Source: Plutella xylostella
Taxonomy: Eukaryota; Arthropoda; Insecta; Lepidoptera; Plutellidae
Length of the DNA stretch: 64,000 nucleotides
NCBI RefSeq assembly: GCF_932276165.1
Contig: NC_063987.1
Coordinates: 8,742,001-8,806,000, forward strand
Direction: 5' to 3'
The notes under the pieces are model-generated. The model was not told the DNA's origin, searched no databases, and saw nothing but the letters and a program-made list of their open reading frames with translations. Positions 42,936 through 52,115 of the stretch are shown here, piece by piece. Position numbers and translations under genes: made by a program. Every line of letters begins with the position of its first letter. Position 1 is the stretch's first letter.

Positions 42936-43181
42936 TGAAGGGAATGACTCGTGGATGTGAAGGAAACCGCGTGTTGGTAATACTGGATACTAGTTTATTG
43001 TTGCTTGTACAGCGAGGTCCCGTGGAAAGAGGCCGAGACTCTGCCTGTAGCGGCTTATATGCTACCATCACCCCCGACACTGCGCCATCTAGCAGGATGT
43101 ATAGGAACTTAATAGTGTAGTAATGCTTAATAATCGATCTATGCAAGTAGCCTGCGAGATAACGCTGTGTTTACATAGGAA
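42936..43181 (-). repeat. BEL/Pao LTR (5' LTR), first part
   Basis: This is the 5' LTR of the minus-strand element, interrupted after tttacataggaa by a LINE. The rest lies at 46073-46133. The two pieces rebuild the left LTR with three mismatches. Confidence 0.9.
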
Positions 43182-43192
43182 TGATATGAGCT

Positions 43193-43729
43193 ATGAATAA
43201 TAAAGTTAATGAATACCTCTGCTGGACTGCTGAAAAAGGTCTAAAACCCGCAATCACTAAACCAACTAGGGAAAAGTCTTGCCTAGATCATATTTTTGTA
43301 GGATGTAAGCTGGACAGCGTTGGTCTAGTATGTACCACAAGTGCAACTGATCATCATTTAACTATGGCAGGAATTTCATCTGTGGTAAGGCGACCAAGGC
43401 TTTCTCGCTTTCTGCGAAAAATTGATTACAATGCCATCAAGACTGAGCTTAACGAATATGACTGGTCCCACATTGATTCTATCGATGTATCTGTTATGGC
43501 TGAAAAATTCACTACTGTCATTGACGACATTTGTAAACGCCACACCAGGATAGAAAAAGTTAGTCGGTCAAACCACAACCTTAAAGAATGGATAACACCC
43601 GGTTTAATGAGATGCATACAGCATAGAGACAACCTACACATGAAGGTCAGACAAAATAAAGAAGACTCGGCACTCTTAGTGACTTACAAACGATACCGAA
43701 ATTTCTGTAAAAAGCTGCTTAAATCTTAA
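43193..43729 (+). pseudogene. LINE endonuclease end / linker
   Basis: The fragment has SCLDHIFVG and TDHHLTMAGI, the end of the APE endonuclease, then a linker with WITPGLMRCIQHRDNLH, a motif shared with the LINE at 10665-13238 (WITPGLLRCIRHRDKLH). It ends in a stop at 43729, out of frame with the following reverse transcriptase. Confidence 0.8.
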
Positions 43730-43905
43730 AGTCCAACTATGAGAACCAATTACTAACCGAAAACAAAGACGATCCTAAGAAACTCTGGCAGTCTATAAAA
43801 AACATATGCGAACTTAATTACGGCTGTACTTCCCCCTCTCAACTCCTCGAGGCGAAAGACACCATTCCGGAGTCTCTTTCAGCGTGCAACGACTATTTTG
43901 CCAGT

Positions 43906-45588
43906 GTGGGTTGTCGCCTAGCTTCTAAAATACTGGAAAAGCTAAATAAATCACAGGAGGATCTAGCCAATGAGGTGGAGCTTGCCTATAATAGAGATTC
44001 ATTTTATCTTAGCCCAACAGACCCGCATGAAATTGACAGTATCATTAGAGGTTTGAAAATTAGTAGCGCTCCTGGGCTCGATGGATTCAATACCAGGTTA
44101 ATTAAAGAAATAAGCCAATCTGTTGTAACGCCATTATCGCGCATATTTAATCTCAGCATAGAGACGGGAGTATTTCCGTCGTGCTGGAAATTGGCAGCCG
44201 TGGTACCCATACACAAAGGAGGTAATAAAAAAGAGCCATCGAACTACAGACCCATATCACTTCTGAGTATTTTCTCAAAGTTGCTGGAAAAAATTGTGAA
44301 TAAACGTCTGGTAAATTTTTTGGAATCGAATTTTCTTCTATCTTCGAATCAATTTGGCTTTCGTCAAGGGAAATCCACCGAAGATGCTATCCAGCGCTTG
44401 GTATCAGGTGTTTCATCTGCACTAGACAAAGGCGATGCATGCATTGGTGTCTTCCTGGACTTGGCGAAAGCCTTTGATACAGTGTCCCCTCTCATCTTGC
44501 TGAAGAAACTCGAGTCCCTCGGAATCCGCGGTGTAGCTTACGACTGGTTCAAGAGTTATCTGGCCGATCGCAGACAGTGTGTAAAAATAGGTAATCACAT
44601 TGCAGACCCAGAAAAAAATACCTTTGGAGTCCCCCAAGGCAGTATTTTGGGTCCGACTCTGTTTATAGCCTACATTAATGACATTACCACTCAGCTATCT
44701 GGTAACGATAAAGTTGATGTCGTCTGCTACGCTGATGATACAGCACTAGTTTTCAGAGGTTCATCGTGGCCAGAAGCTTTTAATGAGACTCAACGCGGAC
44801 TTAATATAGTCTCAAAATGGCTCTCAAACAACCTTCTCACCTTAAACTCAACAAAGACAAAATACCTTTGTTTCCACAAAACTCGTGCCTCATCTCCTCC
44901 GCTCGTCCCAGCACTAAAAATTCATGTTTGCGATGGGCTAGCTGACACGGACTGCGGCTGCAGCACAATTGGAAACACTGCAGCCATAAAATACCTTGGT
45001 GTCATGATTGACGAAAGACTTTCCTTTAAAGACCATGTTCTGGCTCTCTCTGGCAAAATTAGAAAAGTTATTTATGTAATGAAACTTCTGAGAGATGCAG
45101 CTTCCAAAAATATTCTTCTCCTGGTTTATCAGTCTCTGTGCCAATCATTACTCTCATATTGTGTGACAGTCTGGGGCGGAGCAGCTAAAACTCTCATCAT
45201 AAATCTCGAAAGGGCACAAAGAGCTGTCTTAAAAGTCATGCTGAAGCTTAAGTTTCGCCACCCTACTCACCGACTATTTGTAGATGTGAAGTTACTAACA
45301 GTTCGCCAACTCTATATCTTCCGGGTATTACTGGCTCACCATAACATAGCCTCAAACGAGTTATCTGCACAGAGCCACAGGAGAGTTCCAAGACTGTATG
45401 TCCCACGTGTCTACACCGCGTTCGCTAAACGATTTAAGTACTTCGCATTCCCATTTATTTTCAATAAGGCTCTCGCTAACTGTGACATTCAGGGTTGCAC
45501 TAGAAATGAACTCAAAATTCGTGCTAAAAAGTGGCTTAATGCACTAAATTATGATGACACAGAGGCTCTACTACTCATCACAAGTTGA
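43906..45588 (+). pseudogene. LINE reverse transcriptase
   Basis: The 560-residue open frame has VVPIHKGGNKKEPSNYRPIS, NQFGFRQGKSTEDAI, FLDLAKAFDTV, GVPQGSILGPTLF and the catalytic YADDTALVF box. Coding similarity continues upstream through 43730-43905 in shifted frame (KKLWQSIKN-like sequence), so the gene carries a frameshift. It is the same family as the copy at 10665-13238, in opposite orientation. Confidence 0.85.
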
Positions 45589-46281
45589 CCACAGGTCGCT
45601 TGATAGATGGATAGATGATGGATAAAGCTAGTTAAATATAATATACGCATATATGTACATATATATATATATATATATATGTTTATATGTATATATATAC
45701 ATATATGTATATATATATATATCTATTTACTTATATGCCCCCCCCCCTCCCCCTCCCTGTATTACTTTATGTTTTATAATACATTTGTAACCACAATCCT
45801 AGACAGCAATAATGTTTTGGCTCTTAACTTTAAATTTAACAGTAATTTTTATTTTATTTTATAATGTGTTTAAAGCATGGTTAAGAATAGCTCATAATTA
45901 TTATTTTTTACTTTGTTTAATTCTTTTTTATCACAAACTGTCAAATCTGTTGTAAATTGAACCGGGAGCCCGCGTTACAGGTTTTTCCTAGTGCAGGTCC
46001 CACTGTGTATTGTTTTCTGTGAATACTTTTTGGCTAAATAAAGAATTTATTTATATTTATTTATATTAGGAAACTAAGTAGTTAAACCTTCTAATTTATA
46101 GATGGCGCTAATATATTGTTAACACAGTTAACAAGGATTTAAAAAAAATACTTAAATCAAAATCGGTTCAGCAATTTATCTAGAATTAAAAAAGAAGATA
46201 CAATAACAAAGTGGAAGCTCTATTAAGAGGTAGGTTCTAAACATTGCATGAGGAACACTCGGCCCAGCTCGGTGCCGGCTG

Positions 46282-46401
46282 GTGTCTCCGCTGTGGGTGG
46301 AGGGGTGCGCCTCGGCCGGGCGGAGGCTGCCCGAGGCGGCCTTCCCCGCGGCCGCGCGGCCCTCGGACCTGCCGAGCCCCGCTACTTTACGGCGGCTGCT
46401 G
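46282..46401 (+). pseudogene. Partial copy of MCPH1 exon 4 (120 bp, with donor)
   Basis: It matches 9138-9257 along its full 120 bp, with the same reading frame (SPLWVEGCAS and EAAFPAA) and the donor gtgagtg. Most differences are silent; two are Ser/Thr to Ala. The first 50 bp of the exon and the acceptor are missing. Intron sequence after the donor is also similar (gtgagtgagctggtgttttg). Confidence 0.85.
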
Positions 46402-46719
46402 GTGAGTGAGCTGGTGTTTTGATACTAATCGATAAGTGAAATCGAAAACGCAATTTGTATGATGCGAGCTAGTACTGCTACTTAACGCTAGGTGTCGTGT
46501 CGAACGGTGAAAAACAGTTACTTATTTCATACGATTTTGACAGAATGCAACGTTTTATGTGTCAAAATCGTATCGTAACTGTCAGCTATGGATGGTCAAA
46601 ATTGGTTCAGAAATGTATCTAGGATTCGTCATAATGTATACTATATGACTGTATATGAGGGTACCTTCTAAAAACTATAATTAGCATGAGGAACACTTGG
46701 CCCAGCTCGGTGCCGGGGG

Positions 46720-46768
46720 GTGTCCCCGCTGTGGGGGGGGGGGCGCCTCGTCCGGGCGGAGGCTGCCT
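46720..46768 (+). pseudogene. Second, decayed copy of MCPH1 exon 4
   Basis: A 49-bp match (tgtccccgctgtggg, then cgcctcgtccgggcggaggc) is corrupted by a long G run at 46733-46743. It shares the upstream block gaggaacact(c/t)ggcccagc with the copy at 46282, so the two copies came from one duplicated unit. Confidence 0.75.
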
Positions 46769-47363
46769 GTATAGAATTACTATTAACGTAGCTAATTATT
46801 AGCTTGTAAACTAAATACTGCGCTTAGTTAAGGAGAATTAGTTGATCAAACATTTTCGGGGCTATGTCGCCTACACACCCTAATTTCTTGTAGTGGCATT
46901 TAGCCCATCCAAGATTCTAGGGGTGCTCAACATTTTATTTATGATAACTTCCATGAGGACCCTCGAGTGAGCCTCCGCGTGGGTGACCAGTCCACTATGC
47001 TCCAGCTCGGCAGCCTCGCAGCGAGGAAAACAACACAAAAACTCGCATACTCCAGAAGCGCCGATTACCGCCCGTTGACCTTCCGTCGTGAACGCGCAAT
47101 CGTACCTTCTATGTGTTCCGCTCGTCCAGGTGCTGACTTGAGATGCTTTGATACGCTAATTTCTTCTTCGTTGCGTAACCAAAATGTCTGAAGGGGTGAT
47201 GCACTTCCAGTAGATGATTTTCTTGATGTTTGCGCCTGTTACCCCATGGCCCTGCTGGGGGAGCCGTCTCGTCCACGCCGTTCCATGCTGCGCCGCGTCA
47301 TCGCCGTCCTGACTCCATAATTTCTTCCGAAGGTTGCGTGTCCAGTTTGTCGGAGGTCACCAA

Positions 47364-47576
47364 TGTAGGGTTATAAAGATATGGCTATGGGGTTGATGGT
47401 AAATGACGAATGCAGGATTTCTTGAGGCCAAACTATTTACTGATTTTACCAATTACATTTTACAAGTATGTTGTCTAAGTGACGGGCGCGAGACGACTAG
47501 CGTCTGCGCATTGATCGCTACTGGAAGTTACTAGAAAGCTGACATTGCAAAACGTGACTATAACATGTGTCGCTAC
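47364..47576 (-). repeat. LTR-like fragment with BEL-type primer site
   Basis: The stretch runs from tgtagggttataaag to gtgtcgctaca (TGTAG...CTACA inverted ends). On the minus strand it is followed by ttggtgacc, like the BEL primer-binding site. About 400 bp of G/C-richer leader-like DNA (46970-47363) follows with no Gag. It may be a 5' remnant of a second BEL element. Confidence 0.4.
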
Positions 47577-48757
47577 ACTTTATTGGACTTAAAAAAGTAT
47601 AAATACTTACATGACATATACAAATAAAGTATAAAAGCATACAAGGGCATATTTTTTATAATTTGCAATCAAACCACAACTTTGAATTAGTAAGTATATA
47701 ATTTTTAGAGTCTGACAGAATTTAAAACATTTAGTTTAATATATATTCAAATTATTTACGTTTTAGTTGGATTACCAATCTAAGAATGTTAATTCTGATA
47801 CGCTGTTAAATGTTCTTCACTATTGCAGAAGGCGTCATTAACCTAGTATTTTTCGTTTAGGAGTAATTTGGTGTTAATGTCTCTGGAACTTTTTCATTGC
47901 TAATGAGTGTATAAAATACATTTATCATAACATAAAATGTTTAGAACCTCTGGAAATGGGGCTATTGCGCCGCAATAGAGGCAATAACCCCATCAGCCCA
48001 GAGGCATTTACCCCAAAAAATAAGCTAAACCTATAAATTTTTAATCACATATTGTGTCCGAATCTTACGTTATTTCAATAAAATAATCAAAACAATATGT
48101 AAAGCAACAAAACAATAACAGTATTTACAGTTACCAAACATAGATTCTTTTAAACAAACACACATTTGGAACGATTCAAAAAAACGTGTCAGGAAACCGG
48201 AGGTAGCCAAAAGAGGTGAAAAAATTAAAATGGAAAATTATTTAAGAAAATTGCCCCGGATTAGGGTTTCGTTTTTCCCGACCTTTTTCTGTTCCCGGAA
48301 AACGGGAATTATTTTCAAGATTTCCCGGGAAACGGGAATTTATTTAAAATGCTAGTTTTTGCTATTTTCGGGTATTAAAAGTCAATTAAAACACTTAGAA
48401 TTAAATCAAATATACTTTTATCACACGTATAGGTAGAAAATAGTAACAGTCAGATAAACTAACAACCAAAATTATAATGATTTGTTTTACATAAAAAAAT
48501 AGTTGTTTTTCTTAATTGTAAATTAAACAATAATGTGTTGTGTGTGTGTGTGTTGTGTGTGTGTGTTCGTGTGTTAGAAATTTTATCAAAATAAACGCGG
48601 ACACAAAACGTGGACATGCCGACATCTCTGAACTTTTTCCATCGTGTCTATGGGCAATAATTTTTTTATATGGCGTGAGGCGTCACACTAGCGTTAGCTT
48701 TTACATACTTTTTGATCACATATATTATGTAAAAGCCGACCAATTGTTTGGTTTCAG

Positions 48758-48926
48758 ACCCCTTAGCATGAATTTTCATCGTGAACGTGACGTGAAATTA
48801 CTCTATGAATTTTGTAGGGAAATTTTAGTTCTGCTACCGACCGCCAGGGGCGCTGTTCGTATTTTCATACAAAATTACTCGATGAATTCTACTTCACGTT
48901 CACGATGAAAATTCATGCTAAGGGGT
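48758..48926. mobile_element. 169-bp MITE
   Basis: Inverted ends start accccttagcatgaattttc and are perfect over more than 30 bp (cttcacgttcacgatgaaaa at the right side). Flanking cag on both sides may be a 3-bp duplication. Confidence 0.85.
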
Positions 48927-48984
48927 CAGGTAGGCGGTAGGACCAACAGATAAATAAACATGAATGTTATTTTAATTAAATTAA

Positions 48985-51072
48985 ATGTTAATTAATGAAG
49001 TCTATGCATCAGATGATGCAAACGAAGCATTTCAAAAATTTTATGAAATTTTCCAACTTTTGTACCTTTTATGTTTTCCTAAAATTAGAGTAAAATTTTC
49101 AACCTCTCTCAAACATAAATGGTTATCGAAAGGGTTGAAAAAATGTTCTAGGAGAAAACGAGAACTTCTGTGGAACTATAGACGAAGTCACTCAAAAGAA
49201 TCAAAGATAAAATTCAAAGAGTATGCCAAGAGGTTTAAAGCCATAATAAAACTAACCCAAAAATCACAAAATAATTATTTTATAAACACTTCTGACAATA
49301 AATGCAAAGCTACGTGGAATATCATAAACAAATCCAAGTCAAGAAATATGAAGGAATATATAAACAAAATAAATGATAACGGACATATACTTACTGACCC
49401 ACGTGACATATCTCAATCTTTCAATAATTACTTTATTAATCAAATTTCATTAACTGACATAAATACAAATTCTAATAACTCAATTAAATTCAATACAAAT
49501 AATAATAATTCTAATTCTCTATTCATGAAACCGACAACTCCAGATGAAATATTTACAATAATAAAATCATTAAAAAATACAAAAAGTACAGGCTATGACG
49601 AGATTACTACTGATATAATTAAACGTGTTGCCCCTGTTATTGCGCCAGTGCTAAGCCACAGTATCAATATTTGTATAAATGAAGGGACATATCCCGATGA
49701 ACTAAAAGTTTCAATTATAATACCATTATTTAAGAAAACAGACAAGGAAAATATGAACTACTATAGGCCCATAGCATTGATACCTATATTATCGAAAATT
49801 TTTGAAAAGGTGATCTACCAACGATTGAATTCATACATGGAGAAATATGAAATGTTCTCACCAATGCAAATGGGATTTAGAAAAAACAAATCAATAAATA
49901 AGGCAATATATGAATTTTTAATGACTGTACTAAATAGCATGGATAAACGTATACCTGTAGCAGCCCTTTACATGGACCTAACAAAGGCTTTTGACTATGT
50001 GAATCACGACATTTTACTGAATAAACTAGATAAATACGGAGTGCGAGGAACAGCACAAAATCTAATTAAATCATATCTGACAAATAGAACACAAAAGACC
50101 CAAATCAATCGTATATGCACAAAATCTAAAACTGAAACAGCTTACTTCTCAGATAGTAAAGAGAATAGATTAGGCGTCCCACAAGGTAGCGTATTAGGGC
50201 CATTACTATTTATCATCTACATCAATGACCTACCTCAAGTTACAGAACACCCAATGGTTCTATTCGCTGATGACAGCACAGTACTATTTAAAGATGATAA
50301 AGAATCAAATTATGAAAATAACATAAATAATACTCTTACAGACATAATTCATTGGCTTAATAACAATAAACTATTAATTAATCTGGGCAAAACTAAAATA
50401 ATGACATTTAAACAACGGATAAATAATAAAACTATTGACATAAAATACAATGATAATAAAATTGAAGAAACAGAAGTGACAAAATTTTTGGGGCTTTATA
50501 TTGACAGGAACATTACTTGGCAAGCACAAACTGACCACATTTGCTCAAAATTAAACACGTTTTCGTACGCCCTACATAATTTAAGTAAAGTTGTAAGTGA
50601 GGGAACAGTAGTTACTGCCTATAAAGGGTATGTAGACTCCATTCTCCGTTATGGAATTATATTCTGGGGTAATGCGACCAACAAAGATTCTGTTTTCAAA
50701 TCCCAAAAAAGGTGTATTCGCGCAATAGGAAAAATTACAAGCACAGAATCCTGTAAACAATTGTTTAAAAAATACAAAATTCTTACATTTCCCTCTTTGT
50801 ATATATTAGAAATGGCTATATTTGTGAAATTAAATTTTAATAGTTTCGGTCACTTTAGAAGCCTGCGTTACGGTAGCAAGGTGAGTGCTCCTCGCCATGT
50901 TACAGCCTTATATAGGAAAAATATTTTTGGAATGGCTCCCACTATTTTCAACAAGCTACCTAAAGCCATAAGAGATGCACAGGACATCCAACTGTTTAAG
51001 ACTAAACTTAAAAACTATTTACTGGACAAAATATACTATAGCGTTAACGAATACCTATCCGATACACAATGA
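48985..51072 (+). CDS. LINE reverse transcriptase, 5'-truncated, open frame
   Basis: The 695-residue frame is open. It has YRPIALIPILSKIFEK, MQMGFRKNKSINKA, YMDLTKAFDYVNHD, GVPQGSVLGPLLF and the catalytic FADDSTVLF box, plus the C-terminal YGIIFWGN region. The endonuclease is missing at the 5' side. The 3' UTR ends in (TTTGAAC)n at 51285-51320, the short tandem tail common to CR1/Jockey-group LINEs. The coding sequence is very A-rich, unlike the other two Jockey-like copies, so it is a distinct family. Confidence 0.88.
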   Translation: MLINEVYASDDANEAFQKFYEIFQLLYLLCFPKIRVKFSTSLKHKWLSKGLKKCSRRKRELLWNYRRSHSKESKIKFKEYAKRFKAIIKLTQKSQNNYFINTSDNKCKATWNIINKSKSRNMKEYINKINDNGHILTDPRDISQSFNNYFINQISLTDINTNSNNSIKFNTNNNNSNSLFMKPTTPDEIFTIIKSLKNTKSTGYDEITTDIIKRVAPVIAPVLSHSINICINEGTYPDELKVSIIIPLFKKTDKENMNYYRPIALIPILSKIFEKVIYQRLNSYMEKYEMFSPMQMGFRKNKSINKAIYEFLMTVLNSMDKRIPVAALYMDLTKAFDYVNHDILLNKLDKYGVRGTAQNLIKSYLTNRTQKTQINRICTKSKTETAYFSDSKENRLGVPQGSVLGPLLFIIYINDLPQVTEHPMVLFADDSTVLFKDDKESNYENNINNTLTDIIHWLNNNKLLINLGKTKIMTFKQRINNKTIDIKYNDNKIEETEVTKFLGLYIDRNITWQAQTDHICSKLNTFSYALHNLSKVVSEGTVVTAYKGYVDSILRYGIIFWGNATNKDSVFKSQKRCIRAIGKITSTESCKQLFKKYKILTFPSLYILEMAIFVKLNFNSFGHFRSLRYGSKVSAPRHVTALYRKNIFGMAPTIFNKLPKAIRDAQDIQLFKTKLKNYLLDKIYYSVNEYLSDTQ

Positions 51073-52115
51073 GTAAATCGAAATTATAATAATGGACCTA
51101 ATTATAATTATTTTTGAAATCATTATATTTAATTAATTATTTGTTTCTGCATGACTGCATGATAGATATAATGAAGTACTTACTATACTTATAATATTTG
51201 TATGCCATGTTGGCTGATTTACGGTGAAACAATATTTTTGTAATTTTACACCTTACTTCTGACCTGTGAATCACAAATAAATGACTTTGAACTTTGAACT
51301 TTGAACTTTGAACTTTGAAAATGCTATAGCATTGGATCTGGAAGAGGTGAAACAAAGTGATGTAGATAGTCATTTATCGTTGACGACAAGCCTGCCGATA
51401 ATTTTTTTTGGTTTTAGGTAGGAGAAACAGATAAATAAAGTTGAAAACATAGCATAGAATCGATGAAAAATAAAACCCGGGAATTCCAACGGGAACGGGA
51501 ATTCCCGGGAACACGGGAACGAAACCCTACCCCGGATACGACATCTATTGGTCAGTGGTAAAAGTTTGAGTTCCAAAGATAGATAGCAGATGACTCCAGT
51601 AGTTCTAAAGTATGAGGTTCGGAAGATGGATTCGAGGCATTAGCCCCGTAGGCGACTTGGCCCCGGTTGACCTTATGTGACTCATCAAAATCGGTTCAGC
51701 AACGATTCAAAAAAAGAAGTTAAATGCTAGAAATGTAGAAGATGTCGAAGATATCTCCAGACAATAGCGATTTTTAGATTCCAGGGACCAGGGATTAGGA
51801 GGAAGGTTCTAAAAATTGCAATCAAAATCGGTTCAGCAATTTATCTAGGGTCAAAAAAAGAAGTTAAATGCTAGAAATCCAGAAGATGCTGAAGATATCG
51901 CCAGATTTTTTGATTAACTTCTAGATTCCAGGGACCAGGGATTTTTTCAAAAAATTGACAAGCATATTCACCTAACAGTTATGATAAACAGAAGTTATGA
52001 TTTTTTAAATTGGATTGCTGCTATTTAGCCCTTGTTTTCCTTTAACGCAGGTATTCATTCCTGCTTATGAAGCCATATTTGTGACTATTTACCACGTAAA
52101 CCCGTTTTTTTCCAG

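Larger units (their letters stand above)
43182..46067 (+). mobile_element. Jockey-like LINE inserted in the BEL LTR, 5'-truncated
   Basis: The 2.9-kb insert is flanked by aggaa at 43177-43181 and 46068-46072. It starts within the endonuclease and ends in a (TTTAT)n-rich tail. A TA-dinucleotide run (45655-45725) and a C run (45739-45745) lie in the 3' UTR. Confidence 0.88.
9423..46133 (-). mobile_element. BEL/Pao LTR retrotransposon, much interrupted
   Basis: LTRs lie at 9423-9729 and 42936-46133 (the latter split by a LINE), and the 5-bp duplication aggat flanks the whole at 9418-9422 and 46134-46138. Read on the minus strand, the right LTR is followed by tggtgacccc, a primer-binding site of the BEL type. 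The left LTR is preceded by a G-rich tract (ggggcgcagca) that can serve as polypurine tract. Gag and Pol fragments occur in the right order between the LTRs. The LTRs differ at only three bases that I count, about 1%, so the insertion is recent despite the heavy later damage. Confidence 0.9.
48262..51529. mobile_element. hAT-type element with cccggga-rich ends
   Basis: The ends tagggtttcgtttttcccg and cgggaacgaaaccctac form inverted repeats, with the 8-bp duplication ccccggat at 48254-48261 and 51530-51537. Sub-terminal ggaaaacgggaatt words repeat on both sides. It has no transposase; the interior holds a MITE (48758-48926) and a LINE. Confidence 0.9.
9258..52115 (+). other. MCPH1 intron 4 (42.9 kb), filled by nested transposons
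   Basis: The donor gtgagtgg at 9258 and the acceptor tttttttccag before 52116 bracket it, both in phase 0. The original intron includes a roughly 65-bp motif (aatcggttcagcaatttatc, then aaagaagttaaatg) that recurs at 9319-9422, 46150-46200, 46605-46630, 51688-51730 and 51820-51870. Stretches 46139-46260, 46402-46700, 46790-47360, 47577-48253 and 51538-52115 hold no gene I can see. Confidence 0.75.

Noticed and set aside
42459..42938. Several overlapping frames on both strands in the BEL leader
   Set aside because: They arise from the 43-bp tandem repeat; every frame repeats the same meaningless unit.
46967..47191. Small plus-strand gene at 46967
   Set aside because: No splice or homology support; the region looks like the leader of an LTR remnant on the other strand.
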